Assembly (NCBI GenBank): GCA_963751835.1
Contig: CAVVWD010000022.1
Coordinates: forward strand, 124,001-188,000
DNA: 64,000 bases
Direction of reading: 5' to 3'
From: JACVRW01 sp963751835
GTDB lineage: Bacteria > Actinomycetota > Thermoleophilia > Solirubrobacterales > Thermoleophilaceae
A program made the translations under genes and the position numbers. The notes under the pieces were generated by a model, which had not been told where the DNA came from, did no database searches, and was given only the letters and a program-made list of their open reading frames with translations. Below, one piece after another: positions 32,669-41,755 of this stretch (position 1 is the first letter of the stretch; every line of letters begins with the position of its first letter).

Positions 32669-33793
32669 ATGCCCCACACAACCGCCACAGAGCGCGACGC
32701 GCGACACCTTCTTCGGACCATCGAACTGGCCGGCCGGGCGCGTGGGCAGACGAGCCCCAACCCGATCGTCGGGGCGGTGGTGGTCAAGCACGGCCGAGTG
32801 ATCGGTGAGGGCATCACCCAGCCGCCCGGCGAGGCCCACGCCGAGCGGATGGCGCTCGGCGCCTGCGAGGAGGACCCCGCCGGCGCCACCATGTACGTGT
32901 CGCTCGAGCCCTGCGCACACCAGGGGCGCACCCCGCCCTGCACGGATGCGATCGTCGAGGCGGGCATCGCCCGCGTGGTGATCGCCTCCGACGACCCGAC
33001 CCCCAAGGCCGCGGGCCGCGGGCCGGGCATCCTGCGCGACGAGGGCGTCGAGGTCTCCTTCGTGGACGGCGAGATCGCCGAGGCCGCGCGGCTCATCAAC
33101 CAGCCCTTCCGCAAGCATGCCCGCGTGGGGCGCCCGCTGGTCGTCCTCAAGTCCGCGATGACGCTCGACGGCAAGGTCGCCACCCGCACCGGAGACTCGC
33201 AGTGGATCTCGGGCGAGGCGAGCCGCGCCCGCGCCCATCGTTGGCGCGCCGAGTCGGACGCCGTGGCGGTCGGGATCGGGACGGCGCTGATGGACGACCC
33301 GCTGCTGACCGCGCGCGTCGAGGGCGTCGCCCGGCAGCCGCGCCGGGTCGTATTCGACTCCGAGGCGCGCCTGCCCCTCGACTCCCAGCTCGTCCGTGGC
33401 GTGGCGGACGTGCCGGTGATCGTGGTTTGCTCGCGGGCCGCCTCGCGCACCTCGGTGCAGTCGCTGGAGAACGCCGACGTCGACGTGATCGTCGCAACTG
33501 GTGAGAACGAGTCCGCGCGCGTCGCGCACGCGCTCGACGAGCTCGGGCACCACGACGTGCAGTCGCTGCTGCTCGAGGGCGGGCCGCACCTGGCGGGCGC
33601 CTTCCTCGAGGCCGGCGAGATCGACGAGGCGCGCATGTTCGTGGCGCCGCTGCTGCTCGGCGGCACCAAGGCGAAGACCGCCGTCGAGGGCATCGGACTC
33701 GAGACGATCGCGCAGGCGCCCCGACCCATGGCGGTCGAGACCGAGCGGATCGAGAACGACGTTCTCATCACCGCTCGCTTCCGGGAGTGGTGA
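32669..33793 (+). CDS. ribD: Bifunctional riboflavin deaminase/reductase
   Basis: 374 residues. The N-terminal deaminase domain has the zinc motif HAERMALGAC then PCAHQGRTPPC; the C-terminal reductase has LKSAMTLDGKVATRTGDSQWIS and LLLEGGPHLAGAF. It carries out the second and third steps of riboflavin synthesis from GTP. ATG 32669 is preferred to TTG 32630, which lies in the palindrome. First gene of ribD-ribE-ribBA-ribH; one base separates its stop from the ribE TTG. Confidence 0.94.
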   Translation: MPHTTATERDARHLLRTIELAGRARGQTSPNPIVGAVVVKHGRVIGEGITQPPGEAHAERMALGACEEDPAGATMYVSLEPCAHQGRTPPCTDAIVEAGIARVVIASDDPTPKAAGRGPGILRDEGVEVSFVDGEIAEAARLINQPFRKHARVGRPLVVLKSAMTLDGKVATRTGDSQWISGEASRARAHRWRAESDAVAVGIGTALMDDPLLTARVEGVARQPRRVVFDSEARLPLDSQLVRGVADVPVIVVCSRAASRTSVQSLENADVDVIVATGENESARVAHALDELGHHDVQSLLLEGGPHLAGAFLEAGEIDEARMFVAPLLLGGTKAKTAVEGIGLETIAQAPRPMAVETERIENDVLITARFREW

Positions 33794-33794
33794 C

Positions 33795-34376
33795 TTGTTC
33801 ACGGGGCTCGTAGCGGGCACCGGGACGGTGGAGTCGCTCGAGCGTGACGGCGGCGGCGTCCGCCTCCGGGTGCGCAGCGAGCTCGCCGGTGAGCTCGGCC
33901 CGGGCGACTCGGTTGCGGTCAACGGTGTCTGCCTGACAGCCGTCGAGCCGGACGCACAGGGCTTCTCGGCCGACGTGATGGAGGAGACCCTGCGGCGCAG
34001 CTCGCTCGGCCCCCTCGGCGAGGGCGACGCCGTGAACCTCGAACTCCCGCTGCGCGCCGGCGACCGGCTAGGCGGCCATATCGTGCAGGGTCACGTGGAC
34101 GCCACCGGCGAGGTCGCATGCGTGCGCGAGGAGGGGCTCTCGCGCGTGGTCCGGATCGCCGCCTCGGCAGACCTGCTGCGCTACATCGTCGAGAAGGGAT
34201 CGATCGCGGTGGAGGGGGTGTCGCTTACCGTTTCGGCCGTGGACGGCGACGCGTTCGAGGTCTCGCTGATACCCGAGACGCTCGAGCGCACCACGCTCGG
34301 CGCCGCCGCGCCGGGCAGGACCGTGAACCTGGAGGTCGATGTGCTCGCCAAGTACGTGGAGAAACTCAAGGTATGA
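33795..34376 (+). CDS. ribE: Riboflavin synthase, alpha subunit
   Basis: 193 residues with two lumazine-binding repeats: MFTGLVAGTGTV at the start, NGVCLTAVE and GGHIVQGHVDATG, then the second repeat with EGVSLTVSAV. It converts two dimethylribityllumazines to riboflavin. The TTG start follows the ribD stop by one base and gives the standard MFTGLV start. The stop overlaps the ribBA ATG (ATGA). Confidence 0.93.
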   Translation: MFTGLVAGTGTVESLERDGGGVRLRVRSELAGELGPGDSVAVNGVCLTAVEPDAQGFSADVMEETLRRSSLGPLGEGDAVNLELPLRAGDRLGGHIVQGHVDATGEVACVREEGLSRVVRIAASADLLRYIVEKGSIAVEGVSLTVSAVDGDAFEVSLIPETLERTTLGAAAPGRTVNLEVDVLAKYVEKLKV

Positions 34377-35713
34377 CGAACCCTCCCTTCAGCACGATCG
34401 AGGAGGCCATCGAGGACATCCGCGCCGGCCGGATGGTCGTGGTCTGCGATGCAGAGGATCGCGAGAACGAGGGCGATCTGACGCTCGCGGCCCAGTTCGC
34501 CACGCCCGAGGCGATCAATTTCATGGCGATGCATGGCCGCGGGCTGATCTGTCTGGCGCTGACGCCCGAGCGTTGCGACGAGCTCGGGCTCGACCTGATG
34601 GCGGCCAAGAACGAGTCGCCGTTCCAGACCGCATTCACGGTCTCCGTCGAGGCCCGCGAGGGGATCACGACCGGCATCTCGGCGCACGACCGCGCGCACA
34701 CGGTCCAGATCGCGATCGACCCGGGGACGCGCCCGCAGGACCTCGTCCAGCCGGGCCACATCTTCCCGCTGAAGGCCAAGGCCGGCGGTGTGCTCGAGCG
34801 CACCGGGCAGACCGAGGCCGGCGTCGACCTGGCGCACCTCGCGGGGCTCAACCCGTCGAGCGTGATCTGCGAGGTGATGAACGACGACGGCACGATGGCG
34901 CGCGTGCCCGACCTGGAGCGCTACTGCGCCAAGCACGGCCTCAAGATGATCACGGTCGCCGACCTGATCGCCTACCGGCGCAGGCACGACAAGCTGATCG
35001 AGCGGGTGGTGGAGGCGCAGCTGCCGACCAAGTTCGGTGACTTCCGGGTGGTCGGGTTCCGCTCGCTGGTGGACGACAAGCATCACGTGGCGATGGTCAA
35101 GGGCGAGATCGAGGGGCAGGACGACGTGCTGGTGCGCGTCCACTCCGAGTGCCTCACGGGTGACGTCTTCCACTCGCTGCGCTGCGACTGTGGCCAGCAG
35201 CTCGAGGACGCCCTGTTGCGGATCGAGGAGGAGGAGCGCGGCGTGTTGCTCTACCTCGCCCAGGAGGGGCGGGGCATCGGTCTGCTCAACAAGCTGCGTG
35301 CCTACCGGTTGCAGGAGGAGGGGCGCGACACGGTCGACGCCAACCTCGAGCTCGGCCTGCCGGCCGACCTGCGCGACTACGGGATCGGCGCCCAGATCCT
35401 CGTCGACCTCGGGCTGACCTCGATCCGGCTGCTGACCAACAACCCCAAGAAGATCGTCGGCCTCGAGGGCTACGGACTGCGCGTGACCGACCAGGTCCCG
35501 ATCCAGCACGCCGCCAACGCCCACAACCTCGCCTACCTGCGTGCCAAGAAGGAGAAGCTCGGACACCTGCTCCACCACCAGGGGCTGGCGCTCGACGAGG
35601 AGATGATCCACGAGGAGCGCGTGCACGACCGCGAGCGTGCGGCCGCGGAGCAGGCCGACCTCTACGGGCAGGGGCCCGCCCCGGCGCCGCGGCCGAGGCC
35701 CGCCCGTGAGTGA
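34373..35713 (+). CDS. ribBA: 3,4-DHBP synthase / GTP cyclohydrolase II
   Basis: 446 residues. The RibB half has DAEDRENEGDL and MHGRGLICLAL; the RibA half has the zinc site CLTGDVFHSLRCDCG and the GTP-binding LAQEGRGIGLLNK and NNPKKI. It provides both the four-carbon unit and the pyrimidine precursor for riboflavin. An Arg/Pro/Ala tail of about 40 residues after KLGHLL is longer than usual. It overlaps ribE by four bases and ribH by eight. Confidence 0.94.
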   Translation: MTNPPFSTIEEAIEDIRAGRMVVVCDAEDRENEGDLTLAAQFATPEAINFMAMHGRGLICLALTPERCDELGLDLMAAKNESPFQTAFTVSVEAREGITTGISAHDRAHTVQIAIDPGTRPQDLVQPGHIFPLKAKAGGVLERTGQTEAGVDLAHLAGLNPSSVICEVMNDDGTMARVPDLERYCAKHGLKMITVADLIAYRRRHDKLIERVVEAQLPTKFGDFRVVGFRSLVDDKHHVAMVKGEIEGQDDVLVRVHSECLTGDVFHSLRCDCGQQLEDALLRIEEEERGVLLYLAQEGRGIGLLNKLRAYRLQEEGRDTVDANLELGLPADLRDYGIGAQILVDLGLTSIRLLTNNPKKIVGLEGYGLRVTDQVPIQHAANAHNLAYLRAKKEKLGHLLHHQGLALDEEMIHEERVHDRERAAAEQADLYGQGPAPAPRPRPARE

Positions 35714-36167
35714 TCTTTACGCGGCCTGCGTGGGCCGCTTCTATGAGGACCTGGCGGAGCGACTGGTCGACGGAGCGCAGCGCGTGTTCGACGAGGCCGG
35801 CGCCACGCTCGAGGTCCACGACGTGCCCGGCGCGTTCGAGCTTCCGCTCGCCGCGAGCTATTGCGCCGCCTCCGGGCGCTACGCGGGCGTGGCCTGCCTC
35901 GGCGCCGTGATCCGCGGCGAGACCGACCACTACGAGTTCGTCTGCTCCGAGGCGGCGAGCGGGATCGCGCGGGTGGCGCTCGACACCGGCGTGCCGTGCG
36001 CCTTCGGGGTGTTGACCGTGGACTCGATGGAGCAGGCGCTCGCCCGCGCGGGCGGCGGCAAGCGCCACCAGGGTGAGGACGCCGCGCGAGCCGTCCTGCG
36101 CATGGCGGAGCTGCGGCGCCGGTTGTCTGGCGGAAGCACCCGGCTCGGCCGGGTGCGCACCGATTGA
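35706..36167 (+). CDS. ribH: Lumazine synthase with a repeat-derived C-terminal tail
   Basis: 153 residues. RFYEDLAERL, VPGAFELPLAA, GAVIRGETDHYEFV and FGVLTVDSMEQALARAGG are standard lumazine synthase motifs; the enzyme condenses the pyrimidine with DHBP. GTG 35706 overlaps the ribBA stop by eight bases. The normal C-terminal helix ends about MAELRRRL; the last residues SGGSTRLGRVRTD are encoded by a variant of the hairpin repeat (36132-36159), so the tail probably comes from that element. Confidence 0.92.
   Translation: MSDLYAACVGRFYEDLAERLVDGAQRVFDEAGATLEVHDVPGAFELPLAASYCAASGRYAGVACLGAVIRGETDHYEFVCSEAASGIARVALDTGVPCAFGVLTVDSMEQALARAGGGKRHQGEDAARAVLRMAELRRRLSGGSTRLGRVRTD
36132..36159. repeat. 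Hairpin repeat, copy D (variant within ribH end)
   Basis: Arms GCACCCGGC / GCCGGGTGC around TCG. Compared with copies A-C, one base pair of the stem is exchanged on both sides (G-C to C-G), so the pairing is kept. Confidence 0.65.
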
Positions 36168-37177
36168 ATCTCGTGATCAACCTCTACTCGGACACGCAGA
36201 CGCGCCCGACGGACGCCATGCGGCAGGCGATCGCCTCCGCCGAGGTGGCGGACGAGCAGCGCGGCCAGGACCCCACGACGCTGCGCCTGCAGGAGCGGGT
36301 GGCCGAGCTGCTCGGGCACGAGGCCGCGGTCTTCATGCCCAGCGGGACGATGTGCAACCAGATCTCGTTCCGCCTGCACGCGCGCCCCGGCGGCGACGAG
36401 ATCATCCTCGACCGGACCGCGCACCCGGTGATCGCGGAGGCCGGCGGCCCGGCCCAGAACGCGTCGCTGATGATCAACGCGATCGACGGTGACCGCGGCG
36501 TCTTCTCGGCGGAGCAGCTGCGCGCGGCGATCCGGCCCGAGAGCCGCTACCTCCCGCGCTCGCGGCTCGCGTCCGTCGAGCAGACGACCAACATGGGCGG
36601 CGGCCGGGTCTGGCCGCTCGACACGCTGCGCGCCGTGGTCGAGGTCGCCCGTGAGCACGGGCTGCGGGCGCACATGGATGGCGCGCGGCTCATGAACGCC
36701 GTCGTTGCCGCTGGGGTGCCGGCCGCGGACTACGGGTCGATGTTCGACACCGCGTGGATCGACTTCACGAAGGGCCTCGGCGCCCCCGTCGGCGCCGTGC
36801 TGGCCGGCTCCGCGGAGCTCATGGCCGAGGCCTGGCGCTGGAAGCAGATGATGGGCGGCGCCTTCCGGCAGTCGGGCATCGTGGCCGCCGGCTGCCTCTA
36901 CGCGCTCGACAATCACGTCGAGCGGCTCGCCGAGGACCACGAGAACGCGCGTGTACTCGCCGACGGCTTGGCCGCGCTCGGCGTCGACGTTGTGGCCCCC
37001 GAGACGAACATCGTGATCTTCTCGGCACCTGACGGCTTCGTGCGTGGAATGGCCGAGCGCGGGGTCGAATTGAGCGGCACTCCCGACGGCCGCGTCCGCG
37101 CCGTCACGCACCTCGATGTCGACCGCCCTCAGGTCGAGGAAGCGCTCGAGCTGGCGAAGGCCCTGCTGCTACCCTGA
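36164..37177 (+). CDS. ltaE: Low-specificity L-threonine aldolase
   Basis: About 337 residues, fold-type I PLP enzyme that cleaves L-threonine or allo-threonine to glycine and acetaldehyde. INLYSDTQTRPT at the start, FMPSGTMCNQISFRLHARPGGDEII, HMDGARLMNA and the PLP-lysine region DFTKGLGAPVGAVLAG match the family. TTG 36164 overlaps the ribH stop (TTGA); GTG 36173 is an alternative. It probably sits at the end of the riboflavin transcription unit, though the function is unrelated. Confidence 0.88.
   Translation: MNLVINLYSDTQTRPTDAMRQAIASAEVADEQRGQDPTTLRLQERVAELLGHEAAVFMPSGTMCNQISFRLHARPGGDEIILDRTAHPVIAEAGGPAQNASLMINAIDGDRGVFSAEQLRAAIRPESRYLPRSRLASVEQTTNMGGGRVWPLDTLRAVVEVAREHGLRAHMDGARLMNAVVAAGVPAADYGSMFDTAWIDFTKGLGAPVGAVLAGSAELMAEAWRWKQMMGGAFRQSGIVAAGCLYALDNHVERLAEDHENARVLADGLAALGVDVVAPETNIVIFSAPDGFVRGMAERGVELSGTPDGRVRAVTHLDVDRPQVEEALELAKALLLP
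37170..37175 (+). promoter_or_regulatory. -10 box TACCCT
   Basis: TACCCT eight bases before the rpmB GTG at 37184, at the very end of ltaE. Confidence 0.45.
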
Positions 37178-37183
37178 CGCGCC

Positions 37184-37375
37184 GTGGCAAAGGTCTGCTA
37201 CTCGTGTGGAAAGGGCCCTGCGTTCGGGAACAGCCGCAGCCATTCGATGGTCGCGACGAGGCGCCGCTTCAACCCGAACCTGCAGAAGGTCAAGATCTCG
37301 GTCGGGGGTTCCCCCCGGCGCGAGTACGTCTGCACGCGTTGTCTCAAGGCCGGCAAGATCACGAAGGCCGCCTGA
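37184..37375 (+). CDS. rpmB: Ribosomal protein bL28, zinc-binding form
   Basis: 63 residues: AKVCYSCGKGP, SRSHSMVATRRRFNPNLQKV and VCTRCLKAGKITKA. Two CxxC pairs mark the zinc-containing (C+) type. GTG start placed by the -10 box. It is followed about 50 bases later by the DAK-like gene, the same order (rpmB then DAK/YloV and recG) seen in many Gram-positive genomes. Confidence 0.95.
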   Translation: MAKVCYSCGKGPAFGNSRSHSMVATRRRFNPNLQKVKISVGGSPRREYVCTRCLKAGKITKAA

Positions 37376-37423
37376 GCCGTCGCGTGACGGTAAGACGGCC
37401 GTCATCTCGTGTACAACCCACGC

Positions 37424-39070
37424 GTGCCTGACGAGAGCCTCGTCCGCTTTCAGCGCGTCGTCGCCGCCGCCCTCACAGAGCTGGAGTCCCGCCGCCAGGA
37501 GGTCAACGACCTCAACGTGTTCCCGGTCGCCGACGGCGACACCGGGGACAACATGGCGCTCACGCTGAAGGCCGTGGCCGAGGAGCTCGGCACGATGAAC
37601 GGGCAGCCGATCGACGCGATCGGCCGCGACGAGATCGTGAGCGCCGTGGCGCGCGCCGCGTTACTCGGCGCGCGCGGGAACAGCGGCGTGATCCTCTCGC
37701 AGATCGTGCGCGGCGCGGCGGAGGAGCTGGTCTCGCGACCGGGCGAGCTCGTCGACCCGATACTCGTGTCCGCCGCCTTCGCGCGCGCCGCGGACGCCGC
37801 GTACGCGTCCGTGCGCGACCCAGCGGAGGGCACGATGCTCACGGCCGTGCGCGCCATGGCCAGCCGCGTGGCCCACGACCTCGCCCACATGGACACCACG
37901 CGGCTCGGGCCCGACGCCGGCGCGGCCGAGCAGGACGAGCTGCTGGCGGAGGTGCTCGAGAACGCGCTCGAGGCCGGCAAGGAGGCCGTCGAGCGTGGGC
38001 CGGAGCAGCTCGCCGTGCTGCGCGAGTCGGGCGTCGTCGATGCCGGCGCCTACGGGCTCATGGTGATCATCGCCGGCTGCCTGGCCGCACTCCGGGGCGA
38101 CGCCGCACCCGAGCTCGAGCACCAGTACGCGCCGGCCGCGCTGCACCGCCCCGAGCACGAGTCGTCGAGCTTCCGCTACTGCACGAACTTCGCCGTCATC
38201 GGGCAGAACCTGGATGCCGGCAGCTTCTGGCCGATGCTCGAGGACCTCGGTGACTCCGTGCTCGTGGTGGGCGACGACCGCACCCTGCGCGTGCACGTGC
38301 ACACCGATGACCCGGACGCCGCGGTGGCACTCTTCGAAGCCGTCGGCGAGGTGTCGCGCTTCGACGTTGCCGACATGCACGAACAGCTGGCGGAGCGCGC
38401 GGCACGGCTGTCGGACGACGGCCACGCGGAGGTCGCGAAGGCAGCCTGCGCCGTCGTGGCGGTGGCCAGCGGCGCCGGCCTGCAGCGGCTCTACGAGGAG
38501 CTCGGTGTGCTCGTGGTCGACGGCGGCGCCACCATGAACCCGTCGACCTACGAGCTGCTCGCCGGCATCCACGCCGCGCCGGCCGCCGAGGTGGTCGTGC
38601 TGCCCAACAGCCCGAACGTGATCCTCGCCGCAGAGAAGGCCGCCGGGCTGTCCGACAAGCCGGCGCAGGTCGTCCCCACGACCGCGCCCCAGGAGGGGCT
38701 CGCGGCGCTGCTCGCGTTCGACCCCGGCCGGGGGAGCGAGCACAACGCCCGCGCGGTGGCCGAGGCCGCCGAGCTCCTGACCGTGGGCGGCGTGGCACCC
38801 GCCGCCCGCGACGATACCCGCGGCCGCTTCAGCGCCGGCGAGGCGGTGGGCTACGCCGACGGCGAGCTGGTCGCCTGGGGCGACCCGGCCGCCACGCTCG
38901 CCGTGACCCTCGAGCGGATTTCCGACCGCGCAGAGCTCGTGACCTGCATCGCCGGGGAGGACCCGCCGCTCGGCCGCGAGCACGTCGAGGCGCGCATCCG
39001 CGCGGGCGTCGAGATCGAGTACCACGAGGGCGGCCAGCCCGCCTGGTGGTGGCTGCTCTGCGCCGAGTGA
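37424..39070 (+). CDS. DAK1/DegV-family protein (FakA/YloV-like)
   Basis: About 548 residues. The N-terminal DAK-type kinase domain has NVFPVADGDTGDNM (ATP/magnesium-binding acidic loop) and LLGARGNSGVILSQI; the middle and C-terminal parts match the FakA/YloV architecture. FakA phosphorylates fatty acids bound to FakB for phospholipid synthesis; no fakB is in the window. GTG 37424 is preferred to GTG 37409 because the extra residues do not match the family. It lies before recG. Confidence 0.85.
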   Translation: MPDESLVRFQRVVAAALTELESRRQEVNDLNVFPVADGDTGDNMALTLKAVAEELGTMNGQPIDAIGRDEIVSAVARAALLGARGNSGVILSQIVRGAAEELVSRPGELVDPILVSAAFARAADAAYASVRDPAEGTMLTAVRAMASRVAHDLAHMDTTRLGPDAGAAEQDELLAEVLENALEAGKEAVERGPEQLAVLRESGVVDAGAYGLMVIIAGCLAALRGDAAPELEHQYAPAALHRPEHESSSFRYCTNFAVIGQNLDAGSFWPMLEDLGDSVLVVGDDRTLRVHVHTDDPDAAVALFEAVGEVSRFDVADMHEQLAERAARLSDDGHAEVAKAACAVVAVASGAGLQRLYEELGVLVVDGGATMNPSTYELLAGIHAAPAAEVVVLPNSPNVILAAEKAAGLSDKPAQVVPTTAPQEGLAALLAFDPGRGSEHNARAVAEAAELLTVGGVAPAARDDTRGRFSAGEAVGYADGELVAWGDPAATLAVTLERISDRAELVTCIAGEDPPLGREHVEARIRAGVEIEYHEGGQPAWWWLLCAE

Positions 39071-39105
39071 GGGCCGAAGCAGCCGGCTCGGCCGGCTGCG
39101 CAGGG
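39071..39105. repeat. Hairpin repeat, copy B
   Basis: Begins immediately after the DAK-gene stop. Same core arms as copy A and one difference in the left flank (GGGCC for GGCCC). Confidence 0.75.
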
Positions 39106-39116
39106 AACCGATTCAC

Positions 39117-41237
39117 TTGCCCACCCGCTTCGCCAGCAGCAAGGACCTGACTCCGGCGGAACTGCGCGAAGCCGAGCTGCGCTCGCTTCCGCACCCGAGC
39201 CGACTCGCCGAGCCCGTCACGCTGAAGGGGCCGGCGGGCAAGGCGCTCGCGGCGCTCGGCATCGAGACGGTGGGCGATCTGCTCGAGCATCTCCCGCACG
39301 CCCACCGTGACCGCCGCGATGTCCGGCTGGCTCGCGAGCTAAGCGTCGGGGAGGAGGCGACCGTGGCGGTGTCGGTCAGGGGCGTGACCGTCAAGCCGAT
39401 GCGCGACCGGCGGCGCAAGCGCGTCGAGGCGCGGGTGGTCGACGAGAGCGGCCAGCTCGTGGCGGTCTGGTTCAACCAGCCCTGGATAGCGCGCCAGCTC
39501 GATGAGGGGGCGGCCGTGCTCCTGCACGGGAAGCTCCGCCGCCGCGGCGAGCTCTGGGTGACCGAGCACGAGCTGATCGACGGCGGCGGGGTGCCCGTGC
39601 ATACGGTTGGACTCGTGCCCGTCCACCCGGCCACGGAGGGCATCAGCGCCGGGCGCCTGCGGCAGCTCGTGTGGGACCACTATCGCTCGATCTACGACGT
39701 GCTCGAGCCGCTGCCGGCGCGGCTGCGCGCGCGCGAGCGGCTGGGCGAGCGCGCCGCCGCGCTCGGGGCCGCGCACTTCCCCGACCGCGAGGACGACGAG
39801 CGCGAGGCGCGCCGCAGGCTCGCCTTCGAGGAGCTCTTCCTGCTTCAGGTCGCCCTCGCCGGGCGTCGCCGCGCGCGAAGGGAGGGCCGCCGGGCGCGCC
39901 CGCTGGCGCCGCGCGGCGTCGTCGTCGACCGCTGGCGCTGGTCGCTCCCCTTCGAGCTGACCGGAGACCAGGCGCGGGCGATCGCCGATGTCGACGCGGA
40001 CCTCGGGCGCGAACATCCTATGCAGCGGCTGCTGATGGGGGAGGTCGGCAGCGGCAAGACGGTGGTCGCGCTGGCGGCCATGCTGCGCGCGGTCGAGAAC
40101 GGCGCCCAGGCCGCGCTGATGGCGCCCACGGAAACGCTCGCCGAGCAGCACCACCGGACGCTCGACTCGCTGCTCGGCGGCTCGCTGCCGGTGGAGCTCC
40201 TGACCGGCTCCACGAGCGCGGCGCGGCGGCGCGACCTCCTCGGCCGGCTCGCGGACGGGCAGCTACAGGTCGTGGTCGGAACGCACGCGCTGATCGAGGA
40301 CGCGGTCGAGTTCCGCGACCTGGCGGTGGTGGTGGTTGACGAGCAGCATCGCTTCGGCGTTCGCCAGCGGGCGGCGCTGGACGCCAAGGCCCCGGACGGA
40401 CTGGCGCCGCATGCCCTGCACATGACGGCCACGCCGATCCCGCGCACGCTCTCGCTCACCGCCTATGGGGACCTTGACGTGACCGTGCTGCGCGAGCTGC
40501 CGCAGGGGCGCCGGCCGGTCGAGACGCACGTGGTCGACGGCGCCCGCGCCCGCGCACGGGCCTACGAGCGCATCCGGGAGGAGATTGGGGCGGGGCGGCA
40601 GTGCTTCGTCGTTTGCCCGCTCGTCGAGGAGTCCGAGGCGCTGCAGGCGAGGGCAGCGACCGCGGAGTTCGAGCGCCTGCGGGCCGGCGAGTTTCGTGGC
40701 CTGCGCGTGGAGCTCATCCACGGCCAGCTGCCGTCCAAGCAGAAGGCCGCCGCGATGGAGGCGTTCGCCGCCGGCGAGGCCGACGTCCTCGTGGCCACAA
40801 GCGTCATCGAGGTGGGCATCGACGTCCCGAACGCCACGGTCATGGTGATCGAGGCGGCGGAGCGCTACGGGCTCTCGCAGCTCCACCAGCTGCGCGGGCG
40901 CGTGGGACGCGGCGAACACCCCTCGCTCTGCATCCTGTTCGGCGATCCCAAGCTGCCGCGGCTCGAGGCGATCGCCCGGGAGCGCGACGGCTTCAGGCTC
41001 GCGGAGATCGACCTCGAGCTGCGCGGCGCCGGTGATGTGCTCGGCACCCGCCAGCACGGCCTTCCGGAGTTCCGCGTGGCGCGTCTCCCCGAGGACACGG
41101 AGCTGCTCGTGCGGGCGCGCGACCGCGCCGACGAGATCCTGCTGGCCGACCCCGGCCTCGCGGAGCCCGATCACGCCCTGCTTCGGGAAGCCGTGGTCAC
41201 CCGCTTCGGCCCCGACCTCGACCCCATCCCCGCGTGA
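39117..41237 (+). CDS. recG: ATP-dependent DNA helicase RecG
   Basis: About 706 residues. An N-terminal wedge/OB domain is followed by helicase motifs I (GEVGSGKT, about residue 309), Ia (MAPTETLAEQHH), II (DEQHRFGVRQR), III (MTATPIPRT), V (TSVIEVGIDVPNA) and VI (QLRGRVGRGEHPS). RecG reverses stalled replication forks. TTG 39117 follows the repeat by 11 bases and no Shine-Dalgarno is seen, so the exact start is uncertain. Overlaps rsmD by four bases (GTGA). Confidence 0.93.
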   Translation: MPTRFASSKDLTPAELREAELRSLPHPSRLAEPVTLKGPAGKALAALGIETVGDLLEHLPHAHRDRRDVRLARELSVGEEATVAVSVRGVTVKPMRDRRRKRVEARVVDESGQLVAVWFNQPWIARQLDEGAAVLLHGKLRRRGELWVTEHELIDGGGVPVHTVGLVPVHPATEGISAGRLRQLVWDHYRSIYDVLEPLPARLRARERLGERAAALGAAHFPDREDDEREARRRLAFEELFLLQVALAGRRRARREGRRARPLAPRGVVVDRWRWSLPFELTGDQARAIADVDADLGREHPMQRLLMGEVGSGKTVVALAAMLRAVENGAQAALMAPTETLAEQHHRTLDSLLGGSLPVELLTGSTSAARRRDLLGRLADGQLQVVVGTHALIEDAVEFRDLAVVVVDEQHRFGVRQRAALDAKAPDGLAPHALHMTATPIPRTLSLTAYGDLDVTVLRELPQGRRPVETHVVDGARARARAYERIREEIGAGRQCFVVCPLVEESEALQARAATAEFERLRAGEFRGLRVELIHGQLPSKQKAAAMEAFAAGEADVLVATSVIEVGIDVPNATVMVIEAAERYGLSQLHQLRGRVGRGEHPSLCILFGDPKLPRLEAIARERDGFRLAEIDLELRGAGDVLGTRQHGLPEFRVARLPEDTELLVRARDRADEILLADPGLAEPDHALLREAVVTRFGPDLDPIPA

Positions 41238-41755
41238 GGATCGTCGCGGGCCGCTATAAGGGCCGCCGCCTGCGGATGCCGCGCGGCGCGTCCACGCGCC
41301 CCACCGCGGACCGGGTGCGCGAGGCCCTGTTCTCGATGCTGGGCGACGTGTCAGGCGCCCGCGTTCTCGACCTCTACGCCGGCTCCGGGGCGCTCGGGAT
41401 CGAGGCGCTGTCGCGCGGCGCGGACTCGGCCGTGTTCGTCGAGCGCGACCCGCGGGCCGCCGCGGCGATCCGCGCGAACATCGACGCGGTCGGGGCGAAC
41501 GGGGAGGTCAGGCGCCAGGACGTGCTCGGTTTCCTCGCCTCGGATCATCGCCCCTTCGACCTCGTGTTCTGCGACCCTCCATATGATTCCGGGCCTCGCA
41601 TCGCCGGACAGCTCGCCGAGAGGCTGCCGGCCTTGCTCGCAGAAGGCGCACGCACAGTGACCGAATCCGACAAGCGCATGCCGCTCGAGCTTCCGTTCCC
41701 GCTCCTCACGGAGCGAACCTACGGCGACACCAGGATCGCGATCCATGGCCGCTGA
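41234..41755 (+). CDS. rsmD: 16S rRNA (guanine-966-N2)-methyltransferase
   Basis: 173 residues. Starts MRIVAGRYKGRRL as in the family; motif I is VLDLYAGSGALGIEALSRGA and the catalytic motif IV is FCDPPYDSG. It methylates G966 of 16S rRNA. GTG start overlaps the recG stop; it overlaps coaD by 11 bases. The rsmD-coaD pairing is common. Confidence 0.93.
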   Translation: MRIVAGRYKGRRLRMPRGASTRPTADRVREALFSMLGDVSGARVLDLYAGSGALGIEALSRGADSAVFVERDPRAAAAIRANIDAVGANGEVRRQDVLGFLASDHRPFDLVFCDPPYDSGPRIAGQLAERLPALLAEGARTVTESDKRMPLELPFPLLTERTYGDTRIAIHGR

